DNA from: Rhodococcus spongiicola
GTDB lineage: Bacteria > Actinomycetota > Actinomycetes > Mycobacteriales > Mycobacteriaceae
Direction: 5' to 3'
DNA: 64,000 bases
Assembly (NCBI RefSeq): GCF_004011835.1
Contig: NZ_RKLN01000002.1
Location: 477,469-541,468 of the forward strand
In this document: piece after piece, positions 50,663 through 58,999 of the stretch
Position numbering within the stretch: the first letter of the stretch is position 1
Layout of the letters: the number at the start of each line of letters is the position of its first letter
Position numbers and translations under genes: made by a program
Notes under the pieces: generated by a model
Told to the model about the DNA's origin: nothing
The model's database searches: none
What the model saw: only the letters and a program-made list of their open reading frames with translations

Positions 50663-51124
50663 TCAGGAACTGCCGAAGCTGCCGGACGTGCTGCCGAGGC
50701 TGCCGAAACCCGTGCTGTCGTCGTCGGTGCTGCCCGGGGCGGTGAACACGAGGGGCTCGGCTGTCTTTCGCCCGGTCTCCCACGTCGTCCCCCACGTCTC
50801 GCCGGCGAGTGGGGTAGTGCAGTTCCAGTTGACGGTATAGGTGCCGTCGGCGACGGTCACCGGGTAGCGATACTCCTCGTCGGATTCGACGTACTGAAAG
50901 AAGGCCGCGTAGGTCTCGCCGAAGATCCGGTCACTCTCTGCCATCCATTTGCAGGTGATCGTCCTCTGGCTGTCGTTGATGATGATGACTTCTACGTCGT
51001 TGCCGTGGACCTCGACGGATAGGGTGACGTCTTTGACTCCGGCGTTGGCCGGCGCGGCGAACATGGTGGCCAGGAGTGGGGTGGCCAAGGCTGCGGTGGC
51101 AACGGCACGTACTGACTTGATCAA
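50663..51124 (-). CDS. Small exported two-cysteine protein, paralogue 2, with GSLGS tail
   Basis: A 153-residue exported protein, sister of those at 49615 and 51462. Signal peptide MIKSVRAVATAALATPLLAT, cleavage near APANAGV. The mature domain keeps DVTLSVEVHGNDVEVIIINDS, ITCKWMAE, VNWNCTT and WGTTWETG-EPLVFTA. The tail is short: FGSLGSTSGSFGSS. The start is TTG at 51124; the frame is open for 66 more codons upstream, but those run through the conserved promoter block and show no signal sequence. GAGAAAGAG lies upstream of the TTG. Function unknown. Confidence 0.75.
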   Translation of the reverse strand: MIKSVRAVATAALATPLLATMFAAPANAGVKDVTLSVEVHGNDVEVIIINDSQRTITCKWMAESDRIFGETYAAFFQYVESDEEYRYPVTVADGTYTVNWNCTTPLAGETWGTTWETGRKTAEPLVFTAPGSTDDDSTGFGSLGSTSGSFGSS

Positions 51125-51190
51125 GGAGTTCTCTTTCTCTCGTTCTCCGTATGAAGGCCCGCGTGCGGGAAGTGGTGTACCGGCGGCACC

Positions 51191-51243
51191 CCGAAAGAAC
51201 GCGAGTGAGTCCCTCCCGGCGGGAAGGAATCTAACAGTGCCCA
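51191..51243 (-). promoter_or_regulatory. Conserved promoter-region block 2 of the small exported protein genes
   Basis: Second copy of the block at 50191, again about 67 bases upstream of the TTG start. The TTAGATTCCTTC element and the CTCGCGTTC element are both kept. The following 51244-51419 shows nothing recognisable. Confidence 0.5.
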
Positions 51244-51419
51244 CTGAAAAAGTTCGGGGAATCGTCGTCCGAAACGTCTTGATCGAACCCCACATCGCAT
51301 TCAACGGCTGAGGGCGGCACACGCCGGGGCGCCGAACTGCATGGCGAACGACTGCACGAGTGTGCCATGTGCTGGGCGGACCGAAACCGAGACGAACGAA
51401 CGGGGGCCTGAAGATGCTT

Positions 51420-51450
51420 CTGGCCCGACACCATGATGGTGCCGGGCCAG
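51420..51450 (-). terminator. Hairpin terminator 3 of the small exported protein genes
   Basis: CTGGCCCG (51420-51427) is inverted at 51443-51450, with an inner CACC/GGTG stem. It begins 11 bases past the stop at 51462 on the minus strand and matches terminators 1 and 2. Confidence 0.8.
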
Positions 51451-51461
51451 GGAAGCGGTGG

Positions 51462-51944
51462 TTAGGAGAAGCCTAGGCCGCCTTCGAGGCTGCCGGGGTG
51501 GAAGATCCCAAGGAAGCCGTCGCCTTCAAGGTCGATGCTCCCGAATGGGCCAACCGGGGTGGTGAACCGGATTGGCTCTGCAGTCTTGTCGTCGTGAAGG
51601 AAGTCCTCCGTCCCCCAAACCTCGGGACGGTCCCAGGACATGCACCCCCAACTGGTTTCGTAGCTGCCGCCGCCGAGGTACCGCTGGGTGCGATACTCGT
51701 CGCCCGGGAGTATGTAACCAGTGATGATTGAACCGGGCGTGCGGCCGTCGTCAGTCACGACCTGCCACTCGCAGCTGATCAGGTCCCGAGAGTTGTTGGT
51801 GACGGCAACTTCAACGAAGTTACCCCTGACGTAGACCGAGAGGGTGACGTCTTCGGGTGCGGCGTTGGCCGGCGCAGCGAATGCGACGGCGACGAGCGGG
51901 GCGGCCAAGGCTGCTGCTGCTGCGGCGCGTACACACTTGATCAA
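51462..51944 (-). CDS. Small exported two-cysteine protein, paralogue 3
   Basis: A 160-residue exported protein. Signal peptide MIKCVRAAAAAALAAPLVAV, cleavage near APANAAP. The mature domain keeps DVTLSVYVRGNFVEVAVTNNS, ISCEWQV, TSWGCMS and VWGTEDF-EPIRFTT. Its tail (FGSIDLEGDGFLGI, PGSLEGGLGFS) is glycine-rich but lacks the regular GSLGS repeats of its sisters, so it is either the ancestral or a degraded form. Start TTG at 51944 with GAGGGAAGGG about 6 bases upstream, the best ribosome site of the three. Function unknown. Confidence 0.75.
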   Translation of the reverse strand: MIKCVRAAAAAALAAPLVAVAFAAPANAAPEDVTLSVYVRGNFVEVAVTNNSRDLISCEWQVVTDDGRTPGSIITGYILPGDEYRTQRYLGGGSYETSWGCMSWDRPEVWGTEDFLHDDKTAEPIRFTTPVGPFGSIDLEGDGFLGIFHPGSLEGGLGFS

Positions 51945-51992
51945 CTAGTTCCCTTCCCTCGTTCTCCGTATGCGGTCGTGCACCGGCGGCAT

Positions 51993-52036
51993 CTCGAAAG
52001 AACGCGAGCAATCCCCCCGGCGTGAAGGAAGTTACA
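51993..52036 (-). promoter_or_regulatory. Conserved promoter-region block 3 of the small exported protein genes
   Basis: Third copy of the block at 50191. The CTCGCGTTCTTTCGAG part is kept; the -10-like part is changed to TGTAACTTCCTTC. It is 49-92 bases upstream of the TTG. Confidence 0.45.
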
Positions 52037-52049
52037 CCAAGGAGGTGCC

Positions 52050-52190
52050 GTGAACCCGATCGACGCGATCACGGCGGGCGTCCTGCCGCATATCGCCGAC
52101 AGCATCGACGCCCCACTGCTCGCTGTATCAAGGTGCCGCCGTATCTGGATTCTTGCTGCTCGGACGGCTCTTTGGCATATGGGCCGATAG
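52050..52190 (+). pseudogene. Possible 5' gene fragment, 46 codons
   Basis: A GTG at 52050 follows AAGGAGGTGCC, one of the best ribosome sites in the window. The first 26 codons (MNPIDAITAGVLPHIADSID, then APLLAV) look like real protein; the next 20 codons are cysteine/arginine/tryptophan-rich and end at a stop 9 bases before the tRNA-Arg 3' end. This suggests a gene whose 3' part was lost by recombination at the tRNA. A genuine small protein is the alternative. Confidence 0.35.
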
Positions 52191-52198
52191 GGGATAAG

Positions 52199-52272
52199 TG
52201 CCCCCGGCAGGACTCGAACCTGCGACCTAGAGATTAGAAGGCTCTTGCTCTATCCAGCTGAGCTACGGAGGC
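52199..52272 (-). tRNA. tRNA-Arg (anticodon UCU)
   Basis: On the minus strand the acceptor GCCTCCG (52272-52266) pairs with CGGGGGC (52206-52200, one G-U pair). The anticodon loop CTTCTAA gives UCU, reading AGA/AGG. T-arm GTTCGAGTC. The discriminator is A and CCA is not encoded. Length 74. It marks the right border of the accessory region. The 165 bases between it and the next gene hold nothing recognisable beyond promoters. Confidence 0.95.
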
Positions 52273-52438
52273 GCGGCCAGAAGCATACCCGCCCGTCCGG
52301 GGTGCCCCGCGCACATAGATCGATGAGTACCAAATTCACACGCCACCACCAGAACCGATCCTAGCCGCATCATCGCGGAATAGGCTCGCAGTTGAGCGAC
52401 CCAACGAGAGGCGACGGCCGGAACTGGGGGCTGACGCG

Positions 52439-53590
52439 ATGCGCGACGTCTTGTCCGATCTCTTCACAATCTGGCGTGCCGGCGATACAGCTGGACTGGG
52501 CACGGTTGTCGCGACATTCCGGTCTGCGCCTCGGGATCCGGGCGCCGCGATGCTGGTGGCGCCGGACGGGACAGTCACCGGATCCGTCTCGGGCGGCTGT
52601 GTGGAGGGCGCGGTGTACGAACTCGCGTCGGAGGTAGTCGGCACCGGTCTGCCGGTTCTCGAGCGATACGGCGTGAGCGACGAGGACGCCTTCGCGGTGG
52701 GGCTCACCTGCGGCGGCGTTCTCGACGTATTCGTCGAGCCGATCTCGCGCGACACCTTTCCGGACCTCGAGGCTGTCGTCGTTGACATCGGTGAGAACCG
52801 GCCGGTCGCAGTCGCCACCGTCATCGAGGACACTGACAATGAGGACACTGACAATCCCGGGGGTGCGCGGGTGGGCCGCCACCTCGTCATCCGGCCGGAT
52901 AGCGCGAGCGGATCCCTCGGCTCCGCTCGTCTGGACCAGGCCGTCACCGACGACGGGCGCGGACTGCTCGCCGCGGGCCGGTCCGCGGTCCTCGAGTACG
53001 GACCCGACGGACAGCGCCGGGGGGAGGGCCTGCGGGTCTTCGTCTCGAGCTTTGCGCCGCCACCACGGATGCTGGTGTTCGGTGCAATCGACTTCGCGGC
53101 CGCGGTCGCTCGGCAGGGCGCGTTCCTCGGCTATCGGGTCACTGTGTGTGATGCGCGCGAGGTGTTCGCGACCGCGAGCCGGTTCCCGACCGCCGACGAG
53201 GTAGTGGTGGACTGGCCGCACCGATACCTCGCCGCGCAGGCCCAGGCAGGCGCGATCGACGGGCGCACCGTGATCTGCGTACTGACCCACGACCCCAAGT
53301 TCGACGTTCCGCTCCTCGAGGTTGCGCTGCGCCTCCCCGACGTGGGTTTCGTCGGCGCGATGGGCTCCGAGCGCACCCATCTGGACCGTCTCACTCGGCT
53401 GCGCGAGGCCGGTCTGACGGACGAGGAACTGTCGAGGCTGTCGAGTCCGATCGGGCTCGACCTCGGAGCGCGCACACCCGAGGAGACAGCGGTATCGATC
53501 GCCGCCGAGATCATCGCTCGGCGGTGGGGCGGTGGGGGTCGACCGCTCCGTGACCTGCATGGACGTATCCACCACGACCAACCCGAATGA
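52439..53590 (+). CDS. XdhC/CoxI family molybdenum-enzyme maturation protein
   Basis: A 383-residue protein with the N-terminal XdhC-CoxI domain (VVATFRSAPRDPGAAMLVAPDG, split, then GSVSGGCVEGAV near residue 48) and the C-terminal Rossmann XdhC_C domain (MLVFGAIDFAAAVARQG near 205, VTVCDAREVFA, THDPKFDVPLL, YVGAMGS-like FVGAMGSERTH). XdhC proteins bind molybdenum cofactor, take part in its sulfuration and insert it into xanthine dehydrogenase-family enzymes. It lies about 100 bases before coxM and most likely matures the CO dehydrogenase. A short duplication encodes EDTDNEDTDN near residue 130. The start ATG follows GGGGG by about 7 bases. Confidence 0.88.
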   Translation: MRDVLSDLFTIWRAGDTAGLGTVVATFRSAPRDPGAAMLVAPDGTVTGSVSGGCVEGAVYELASEVVGTGLPVLERYGVSDEDAFAVGLTCGGVLDVFVEPISRDTFPDLEAVVVDIGENRPVAVATVIEDTDNEDTDNPGGARVGRHLVIRPDSASGSLGSARLDQAVTDDGRGLLAAGRSAVLEYGPDGQRRGEGLRVFVSSFAPPPRMLVFGAIDFAAAVARQGAFLGYRVTVCDAREVFATASRFPTADEVVVDWPHRYLAAQAQAGAIDGRTVICVLTHDPKFDVPLLEVALRLPDVGFVGAMGSERTHLDRLTRLREAGLTDEELSRLSSPIGLDLGARTPEETAVSIAAEIIARRWGGGGRPLRDLHGRIHHDQPE

Positions 53591-53687
53591 TTACGGCACC
53601 GAGATCAAGTGATCGCTGAATAGGCCTTGACGGTGGCCTTGAACCTGGAACAGGCTGGAAACAATCCGGCTCTGTGAGGAGTGACAC

Positions 53688-54581
53688 ATGCAGGTTCCGG
53701 GACTATTCGAATACGAGCGTGCCGCCGATGTAGCGGATGCGATTGCACTGCTGGATCGCCTGGGCGACGAGGCAAGGGTGGTTGCGGGCGGTCACAGTCT
53801 GTTACCGATGATGAAGCTGCGGCTGGCCAACCCCGAATACCTCGTCGACATCAACGACCTCGTCGACGAACTCGGCTATATCTTGGTCGCGTCGGACGCT
53901 GTGCGGATCGGTGCGATGGTCCGACACCGCCAGATGCTCGAGTCCGACGACCTGGCCAAGGTGTTCCCGATCTTCCGGGACGCCGAGCGCGTGATCGCCG
54001 ACCCGGTGGTCCGCAATCGCGGCACGATCGGCGGTTCGCTCTGCCAGGCCGACCCGGCCGAGGATCTGACGACGGTGTGCTCTGTGGTCGGCGCAGTCTG
54101 TGTGATTCGTGGCCCCACCGGCGTGCGCGAGGTATCGATGAGCGAGTTTCTCGTCGGCCCATACGAAACCGCCGTGCGTAGCAACGAGATCCTCATCGAA
54201 GTCCGCGTCCCTCGAACTCCCCCGGATTATCCCGGATCCAGTGCCTACTCGAAAGTGGAACGGCGCGTGGGGGACTGGGCGATCGCGGCCGCCGGGGCCG
54301 CCCTGTGGATCGACGGCGACCACATCGGTGGGGCATCGGTCGGACTCACCGCGGTGGAACCGGACGCCGATCGGGTCGCGGCGATCGGTGATTTCCTACG
54401 GGGGCAACCGATTAGCGAGGAGACGTTCCGCAGTGCCGGCGAACTCGCCGGGCAGGCATGTGAACCGGTGACGGATCCTCGTGGCACCGCCGCTTACAAG
54501 CGGCACCTGGCCGACGAACTGACCGTCCGCTCGCTGCGCACCGCTGCCGAACGGGCCGTCGTCCCACGAACGGAGGCATGA
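53688..54581 (+). CDS. coxM: Aerobic CO dehydrogenase, FAD subunit CoxM
   Basis: A 297-residue flavoprotein subunit of the molybdenum hydroxylase type. The two FAD-binding motifs are [13 protein letters not shown] near residue 33 and [15 protein letters not shown] near 111; the C-terminal CO-dehydrogenase flavoprotein domain follows. It passes electrons from the iron-sulfur subunit to the respiratory chain or quinone. GAGGAG lies 6 bases before the ATG. The order M-S-L is that of true (form I) CO dehydrogenase operons. coxS starts 1 base after the stop. Confidence 0.94.
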   Translation: MQVPGLFEYERAADVADAIALLDRLGDEARVVAGGHSLLPMMKLRLANPEYLVDINDLVDELGYILVASDAVRIGAMVRHRQMLESDDLAKVFPIFRDAERVIADPVVRNRGTIGGSLCQADPAEDLTTVCSVVGAVCVIRGPTGVREVSMSEFLVGPYETAVRSNEILIEVRVPRTPPDYPGSSAYSKVERRVGDWAIAAAGAALWIDGDHIGGASVGLTAVEPDADRVAAIGDFLRGQPISEETFRSAGELAGQACEPVTDPRGTAAYKRHLADELTVRSLRTAAERAVVPRTEA

Positions 54582-54582
54582 G

Positions 54583-55098
54583 ATGCGAGTGACGATGACG
54601 GTCAACGGTACCGAGGTCAACGACGACATCGAACCGCGCACGCTGCTGGTGCACTTTCTGCGGGATCGATTGGGACTCACCGGAACACACTGGGGCTGCG
54701 ACACGAGCAACTGCGGTACCTGCGTGGTGTCGGTGGACGGCGAACCGGTGAAGTCGTGCACGATGCTCGCGGTCATGGCGGGCGGGCGCGACGTGCGCAC
54801 AGTCGAGGGACTCTCGCAGAACGGGGTGCTGGACCCCGTGCAGGAAGGGTTCATGCAATGCCACGGACTGCAGTGCGGATTCTGTACGCCCGGCATGATG
54901 ATTACCGCCCGCGCACTGCTCGATCGCGATCCGGACCCTGACGAACAGACCATCCGCGAGGCGATTTCGGGCCAGATATGCCGTTGCACCGGGTATACCA
55001 CGATCGTCCGCTCCATCCGGTGGGCAGCGGAGCACGGCGGTGCGACCACCGACGCAGTGACCTCGGGAGACTCAGTGACGACGGGAGGTGCGTCGTGA
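54583..55098 (+). CDS. coxS: Aerobic CO dehydrogenase, iron-sulfur subunit CoxS
   Basis: A 171-residue subunit with two 2Fe-2S clusters. The N-terminal ferredoxin-like domain has [10 protein letters not shown] and a fourth Cys in VKSC (about residues 42-63). The C-terminal helical domain has [12 protein letters not shown] near 102 and ICRCTGY near 138, eight cysteines in all. It relays electrons from the Mo-Cu site of CoxL to the FAD of CoxM. The stop overlaps the GTG of coxL (GTGA), so translation is coupled. A short Thr/Ser/Gly tail follows the last motif. Confidence 0.95.
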   Translation: MRVTMTVNGTEVNDDIEPRTLLVHFLRDRLGLTGTHWGCDTSNCGTCVVSVDGEPVKSCTMLAVMAGGRDVRTVEGLSQNGVLDPVQEGFMQCHGLQCGFCTPGMMITARALLDRDPDPDEQTIREAISGQICRCTGYTTIVRSIRWAAEHGGATTDAVTSGDSVTTGGAS

Positions 55099-57512
55099 CC
55101 ACGCTCGACAAGGCGCCCGAAACGGTCGATCCCGACAGCGTTTCGAACGATGGAAAGCCGTGTGGGCACGGTCGGATGCTCCGCAAGGAGGACCCGCGGT
55201 TCGTTCGCGGAAAGGGCCACTACGTCGACGATGTCCAACTGCCCGGAATGCTGCACCTGGCGATCCTTCGTTCGCCGGTCGCACATGCGCGGGTCGTGCG
55301 TGTGGACACGACAGCGGCGCAGGAGCATCCCAAGGTTGTGGCGGTCGTCACCGGCGCCGATCTGGCGGAGAAGGGCCTGGCATGGATGCCGACCCTGTCG
55401 AACGACGTGCAGGCCGTACTGGCGACCGACAAGGTGCGGTTCCAGGGACAGGAGGTGGCGTTCGTCGTCGCCGAGGACCGCTATTCCGCGCGCGACGCGC
55501 TGGAGCTGATCGATGTCGAGTACGAACCACTCGAGCCTGTCGTCGATGCGCGCACCGCACTCTCGCCGGATGCACCGGTCATCCGCACCGATCTGGACGG
55601 CAAGACCGACAACCACTGCTTCGAGTGGGAGACAGGAGATTCAGCGGCCACCGATGCGGCCTTCGCGAAGGCCGATGTGGTGGTGCGGCAGGAGGTCGTG
55701 TACCCGCGCGTGCATCCGGCGCCCATGGAGACGTGTGGCGCCGTCGCCGACTATGACGCGGTGAACGGCAAGCTCACACTGTGGTCCACGAGTCAGGCCC
55801 CGCACGCCCACCGCACCCTGTATGCGCTGGTCGCGGGGTTGCCGGAGCACAAGATCCGGGTGATCTCGCCGGACATCGGCGGTGGGTTCGGCAACAAGGT
55901 GCCGATCTACCCGGGCTACGTGTGTGCGATCGTCGGATCACTGGTCACTGGCAAGCCCGTCAAGTGGATGGAGGACCGCAGCGAGAACCTCACCAGCACC
56001 GGCTTCGCGCGTGACTACATCATGGTCGGCGAGATCGCTGCGACGAGCGAGGGCAAGATCCTCGCGATCCGCACCGACGTCCTCGCCGACCACGGCGCGT
56101 TCAACGGCACAGCGGCCCCGATCAAGTACCCGGCGGGCTTCTTCGGTGTATTCACCGGCAGCTACGACCTCGAGGCCGCGTACTGCCATATGACGGCCGT
56201 GTACACGAACAAGGCCCCCGGCGGTGTGGCGTACGCGTGTTCGTTCCGCATCACCGAGGCGGTGTACCTCGTCGAGCGAATGGTCGACTGCCTCGCGTTC
56301 GACCTCGACATGGACCCGGCGCAACTGAGGTTGAAGAACCTGCTGCGTCCCGACCAGTTCCCGTACACGACCAAGACCGGGTGGAAGTACGACTCGGGCG
56401 ACTACGCCACCACGATGCGCAAAGCGATGGACATGGTCGGCTACGACGAGCTGCGCCGCGAGCAGGCCGAGCGCCGCGCGCGCGGCGAGCTGATGGGTAT
56501 CGGGATGTCGTTCTTCACCGAGGCCGTCGGCGCCGGACCGCGCAAGGACATGGACATCCTCGGGCTCGGCATGGCCGACGGATGTGAGCTCACCGTCCAC
56601 CCGACCGGCAAGGCGGTCGTCCGGATCTCGGTGCAGACGCAGGGGCAGGGACACGAGACGACGTTCGCGCAGATCGTCGGCGAAGAACTCGGCATCCCGC
56701 CCGAGGACATCGACGTGGTCCACGGCGACACCGACAACACCCCCTTCGGTCTCGGGACCTACGGAAGCCGTTCGACACCAGTGTCGGGGGCCGCGGCTGC
56801 CCTAGTCGCACGCAAGGTGCGCGACAAGGCGCGGATCATCGCGTCGGGCATGCTCGAGGTGTCCGTCGCCGACCTCGAATGGGTCAAGGACGACGAGCGT
56901 GGCGGTGCGTTCCAGGTCAAGGGCGACCCCTCGGCGGCGGTGACCATCCAGGACATCGCGATGCGCTCGTACGGGGCCGGAGACCTACCCGACGGCATCG
57001 AGGGCGGTCTCGAGGCCCAGATCTGTTACAACCCCGAGAATCTCACCTACCCGTACGGCGCGTACTTCTGCGTCGTCGATGTCGATCCCGGCACCTGTGA
57101 GGTGAAGGTGCGCCGGTTCCTCGCGGTCGACGACTGCGGCACCCGCATCAACCCGATGATCATCGAAGGGCAGGTACACGGCGGCATCACCGACGGAATC
57201 GGTATGGCGCTCATGGAGATCGTCGCGTTCGACGAAGACGGCAACTGCCTCGGCGGCTCGTTCATGGACTACCTGATCCCTACGGCAGTCGAGGTGCCCC
57301 ACTTCGAGACCGGGTTCACGGTCACCCCGTCGCCACATCATCCCATCGGGGCCAAGGGCGTTGGCGAAAGCGCGACCGTGGGGTCGCCGCCGGCCGTGGT
57401 GAATGCCGTCGTGGATGCGTTGAAGCCGTACGGGGTGCGTCACGCGGACATGCCGCTGACGCCGTCACGCGTGTGGGAGGCGATGCAGGGTCGGGCGACC
57501 CCGCCGATCTGA
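55095..57512 (+). CDS. coxL: Aerobic CO dehydrogenase, molybdenum-copper subunit CoxL, form I
   Basis: An 805-residue catalytic subunit that oxidises CO to CO2 at a Mo-S-Cu centre bound to molybdopterin cytosine dinucleotide. The active-site loop reads AYACSFR at residues 379-385, fitting the form I signature AYxCSFR, with Cys382 as the copper ligand; form II enzymes have AYRGAGR. Other motifs: [13 protein letters not shown] near 262, [14 protein letters not shown] near 517 and the catalytic Glu in [17 protein letters not shown] near 755. GTG at 55095 is chosen because it overlaps the coxS stop and gives the usual length; the frame is open further upstream inside coxS. The organism is therefore predicted to oxidise CO, possibly at trace levels. 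Confidence 0.95.
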   Translation: MTTLDKAPETVDPDSVSNDGKPCGHGRMLRKEDPRFVRGKGHYVDDVQLPGMLHLAILRSPVAHARVVRVDTTAAQEHPKVVAVVTGADLAEKGLAWMPTLSNDVQAVLATDKVRFQGQEVAFVVAEDRYSARDALELIDVEYEPLEPVVDARTALSPDAPVIRTDLDGKTDNHCFEWETGDSAATDAAFAKADVVVRQEVVYPRVHPAPMETCGAVADYDAVNGKLTLWSTSQAPHAHRTLYALVAGLPEHKIRVISPDIGGGFGNKVPIYPGYVCAIVGSLVTGKPVKWMEDRSENLTSTGFARDYIMVGEIAATSEGKILAIRTDVLADHGAFNGTAAPIKYPAGFFGVFTGSYDLEAAYCHMTAVYTNKAPGGVAYACSFRITEAVYLVERMVDCLAFDLDMDPAQLRLKNLLRPDQFPYTTKTGWKYDSGDYATTMRKAMDMVGYDELRREQAERRARGELMGIGMSFFTEAVGAGPRKDMDILGLGMADGCELTVHPTGKAVVRISVQTQGQGHETTFAQIVGEELGIPPEDIDVVHGDTDNTPFGLGTYGSRSTPVSGAAAALVARKVRDKARIIASGMLEVSVADLEWVKDDERGGAFQVKGDPSAAVTIQDIAMRSYGAGDLPDGIEGGLEAQICYNPENLTYPYGAYFCVVDVDPGTCEVKVRRFLAVDDCGTRINPMIIEGQVHGGITDGIGMALMEIVAFDEDGNCLGGSFMDYLIPTAVEVPHFETGFTVTPSPHHPIGAKGVGESATVGSPPAVVNAVVDALKPYGVRHADMPLTPSRVWEAMQGRATPPI

Positions 57513-57524
57513 CGGGAGATGCGA

Positions 57525-58418
57525 ATGGATCTCGGTGCACGCGCCGCACAGTTGGCTAGCGAGCGGCGAGCCTTCGTCCGCGCGACGGTGGTCCGCGCCC
57601 AACAACCGACCTCGTCGGCACCAGGCGATGACGCGATCGTGTTGGCGGACGGAACGATTGAGGGCTTCGTCGGTGGCCACTGCGTGCAGAACTCGGTGCG
57701 GCAGGCCGCGGTGGACGTGCTCGAGACGGGCGAGAGCCTGCTGCTGCGGGTCCTGCCCGACGAAGGGCCCGATTACCCGGACGTGGCCGGGGCTCGTGTC
57801 GTCCTGAACCCGTGCCTGTCCGGCGGCGCGATCGAGATCTTCCTGCAGCCCTGCCTGCCCCCGCTCATGGTGAGGGTTGTCGGCGAGACTCCGGTCGCGG
57901 ACGCGGTCGCCGCATTCGCCGAGTCACTCGACCTCGACGTCCGACGGGGCCCCACACCGGACGCGGGAGAATCGGCGGTGGTCGTCGCAAGCCTCGGCGG
58001 CGACGAGCCGAGCGCGATCCGGGAGGCGCTCGACGCAGGAGCCGGCTACGTCGGACTCGTCGCGAGCCGGTCCCGCGGCGCCGCGATCCTCGACGAGCTC
58101 GACCTCGACCCGGGGGCGCGCGCCGCCGTCCACACCCCGGCGGGACTGCCTATAGGAGCGCGAACGCCGAGCGAGATCGCGGTGTCGATCCTTGCCGAGT
58201 TGGTCCGTGAGATTCGCGGCGGGCAGCTACCGGATCGAGCATCCACCAGAGCAACTGGATCGGCCGCCGACCGGCTGACCGTGGTCGACCCAGTGTGCGG
58301 CATGACTGTCATCGTCGACGACGAGACTCCGCACCTGGAGATCGACGGTGAGGACTACTGGTTCTGCGCGCCTGGGTGCCAGCGAGCTTACGAGAAGGAG
58401 CGTGCCCGATGTTCGTGA
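57525..58418 (+). CDS. coxF: XdhC/CoxF-like maturation protein with C-terminal YHS domain
   Basis: A 297-residue protein. Residues about 1-85 are the XdhC-CoxI domain (FVRATVVRAQQPTS, EGFVGGHCVQNSVRQAA), about 105-215 a shortened XdhC Rossmann domain (MVRVVGETPVADAVAAF, YVGLVASRSRGAAI, PIGARTPSEIAVSILAE), and about 245-297 a YHS domain with VDPVCGM, DYWFCAPGCQ and two to three metal-type cysteines. CoxF-like proteins serve maturation of CO dehydrogenase. The YHS domain is known in heavy-metal ATPases and could handle copper for the Mo-Cu centre; that is inference. ATG at 57525 is chosen because GGGAG lies 7 bases before it. The 3' end overlaps the next gene by 10 bases. Confidence 0.82.
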   Translation: MDLGARAAQLASERRAFVRATVVRAQQPTSSAPGDDAIVLADGTIEGFVGGHCVQNSVRQAAVDVLETGESLLLRVLPDEGPDYPDVAGARVVLNPCLSGGAIEIFLQPCLPPLMVRVVGETPVADAVAAFAESLDLDVRRGPTPDAGESAVVVASLGGDEPSAIREALDAGAGYVGLVASRSRGAAILDELDLDPGARAAVHTPAGLPIGARTPSEIAVSILAELVREIRGGQLPDRASTRATGSAADRLTVVDPVCGMTVIVDDETPHLEIDGEDYWFCAPGCQRAYEKERARCS

Positions 58419-58999
58419 CCGGACTGGTGCTGGCCGCCGGTAGGTCCCGGCGACTGGGGCGGCCCAAGCAACTGCTGCCGTACCGCGGCGCGACCCTGCT
58501 CGACGCGACGCTGCGAACGGCGAGGGCCTGCCGCTTCCACCAGCTGCTGGTGACCGTGCCCGGCGCCGCGGAAGCGATCGAGGACATCGTCGACCTTCGC
58601 GGCTGCACCGTCGTCCACACTCCCGACTCGGGTAGCGGCTGCTCGGCGTCGGTGAAAGCGGCCCTGCCCGAGGTCGATCCGCTCGCGGCCGGGATCGTGC
58701 TGCTGCTGGGAGACCAGCCTGGTGTGCGACCGTGGACGGTGCGGGACCTCGTCGCTCGCGGAGCCATGGAGAACATCGGGGTGTGTCGTTACGCGGATGG
58801 GCTCGGTCATCCACTGTGGCTGGGACGCAGCGTGTTCGACGATCTCGCTGTGCTACGCGGTGACAAGGCCGTGTGGGGTTTGCTCGACCGTCACCCCGAT
58901 TCCGTGTTCGAGGTCCCGGTTGACGATCGGATCCCGCTCGACGTCGACACGTGGGATGAATACCGGGCGCTGCTCGACCAGGATCGGGACGCGTCGTGA
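58409..58999 (+). CDS. MocA-like molybdenum cofactor cytidylyltransferase
   Basis: A 196-residue nucleotidyltransferase of the MobA/MocA fold. The N-terminal LVLAAGRSRRLGRPKQLLPY has the LAAGxSxRxGxxK signature; GSGCSASVKAAL and LLLGDQPGVRP (metal-binding DQP) follow, with GHPLWLGRSVF near residue 130. In CO dehydrogenase clusters such an enzyme makes molybdopterin cytosine dinucleotide, the cofactor form used by CoxL. It overlaps the YHS-fusion gene by 10 bases and coxD by 4 (GTGA). Confidence 0.88.
   Translation: MFVTGLVLAAGRSRRLGRPKQLLPYRGATLLDATLRTARACRFHQLLVTVPGAAEAIEDIVDLRGCTVVHTPDSGSGCSASVKAALPEVDPLAAGIVLLLGDQPGVRPWTVRDLVARGAMENIGVCRYADGLGHPLWLGRSVFDDLAVLRGDKAVWGLLDRHPDSVFEVPVDDRIPLDVDTWDEYRALLDQDRDAS

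Noticed and set aside
55095-57512. CoxL as a form II CO dehydrogenase homologue or xanthine dehydrogenase
   Set aside because: The active loop reads AYACSFR with Cys, not AYRGAGR, and the gene order is M-S-L.
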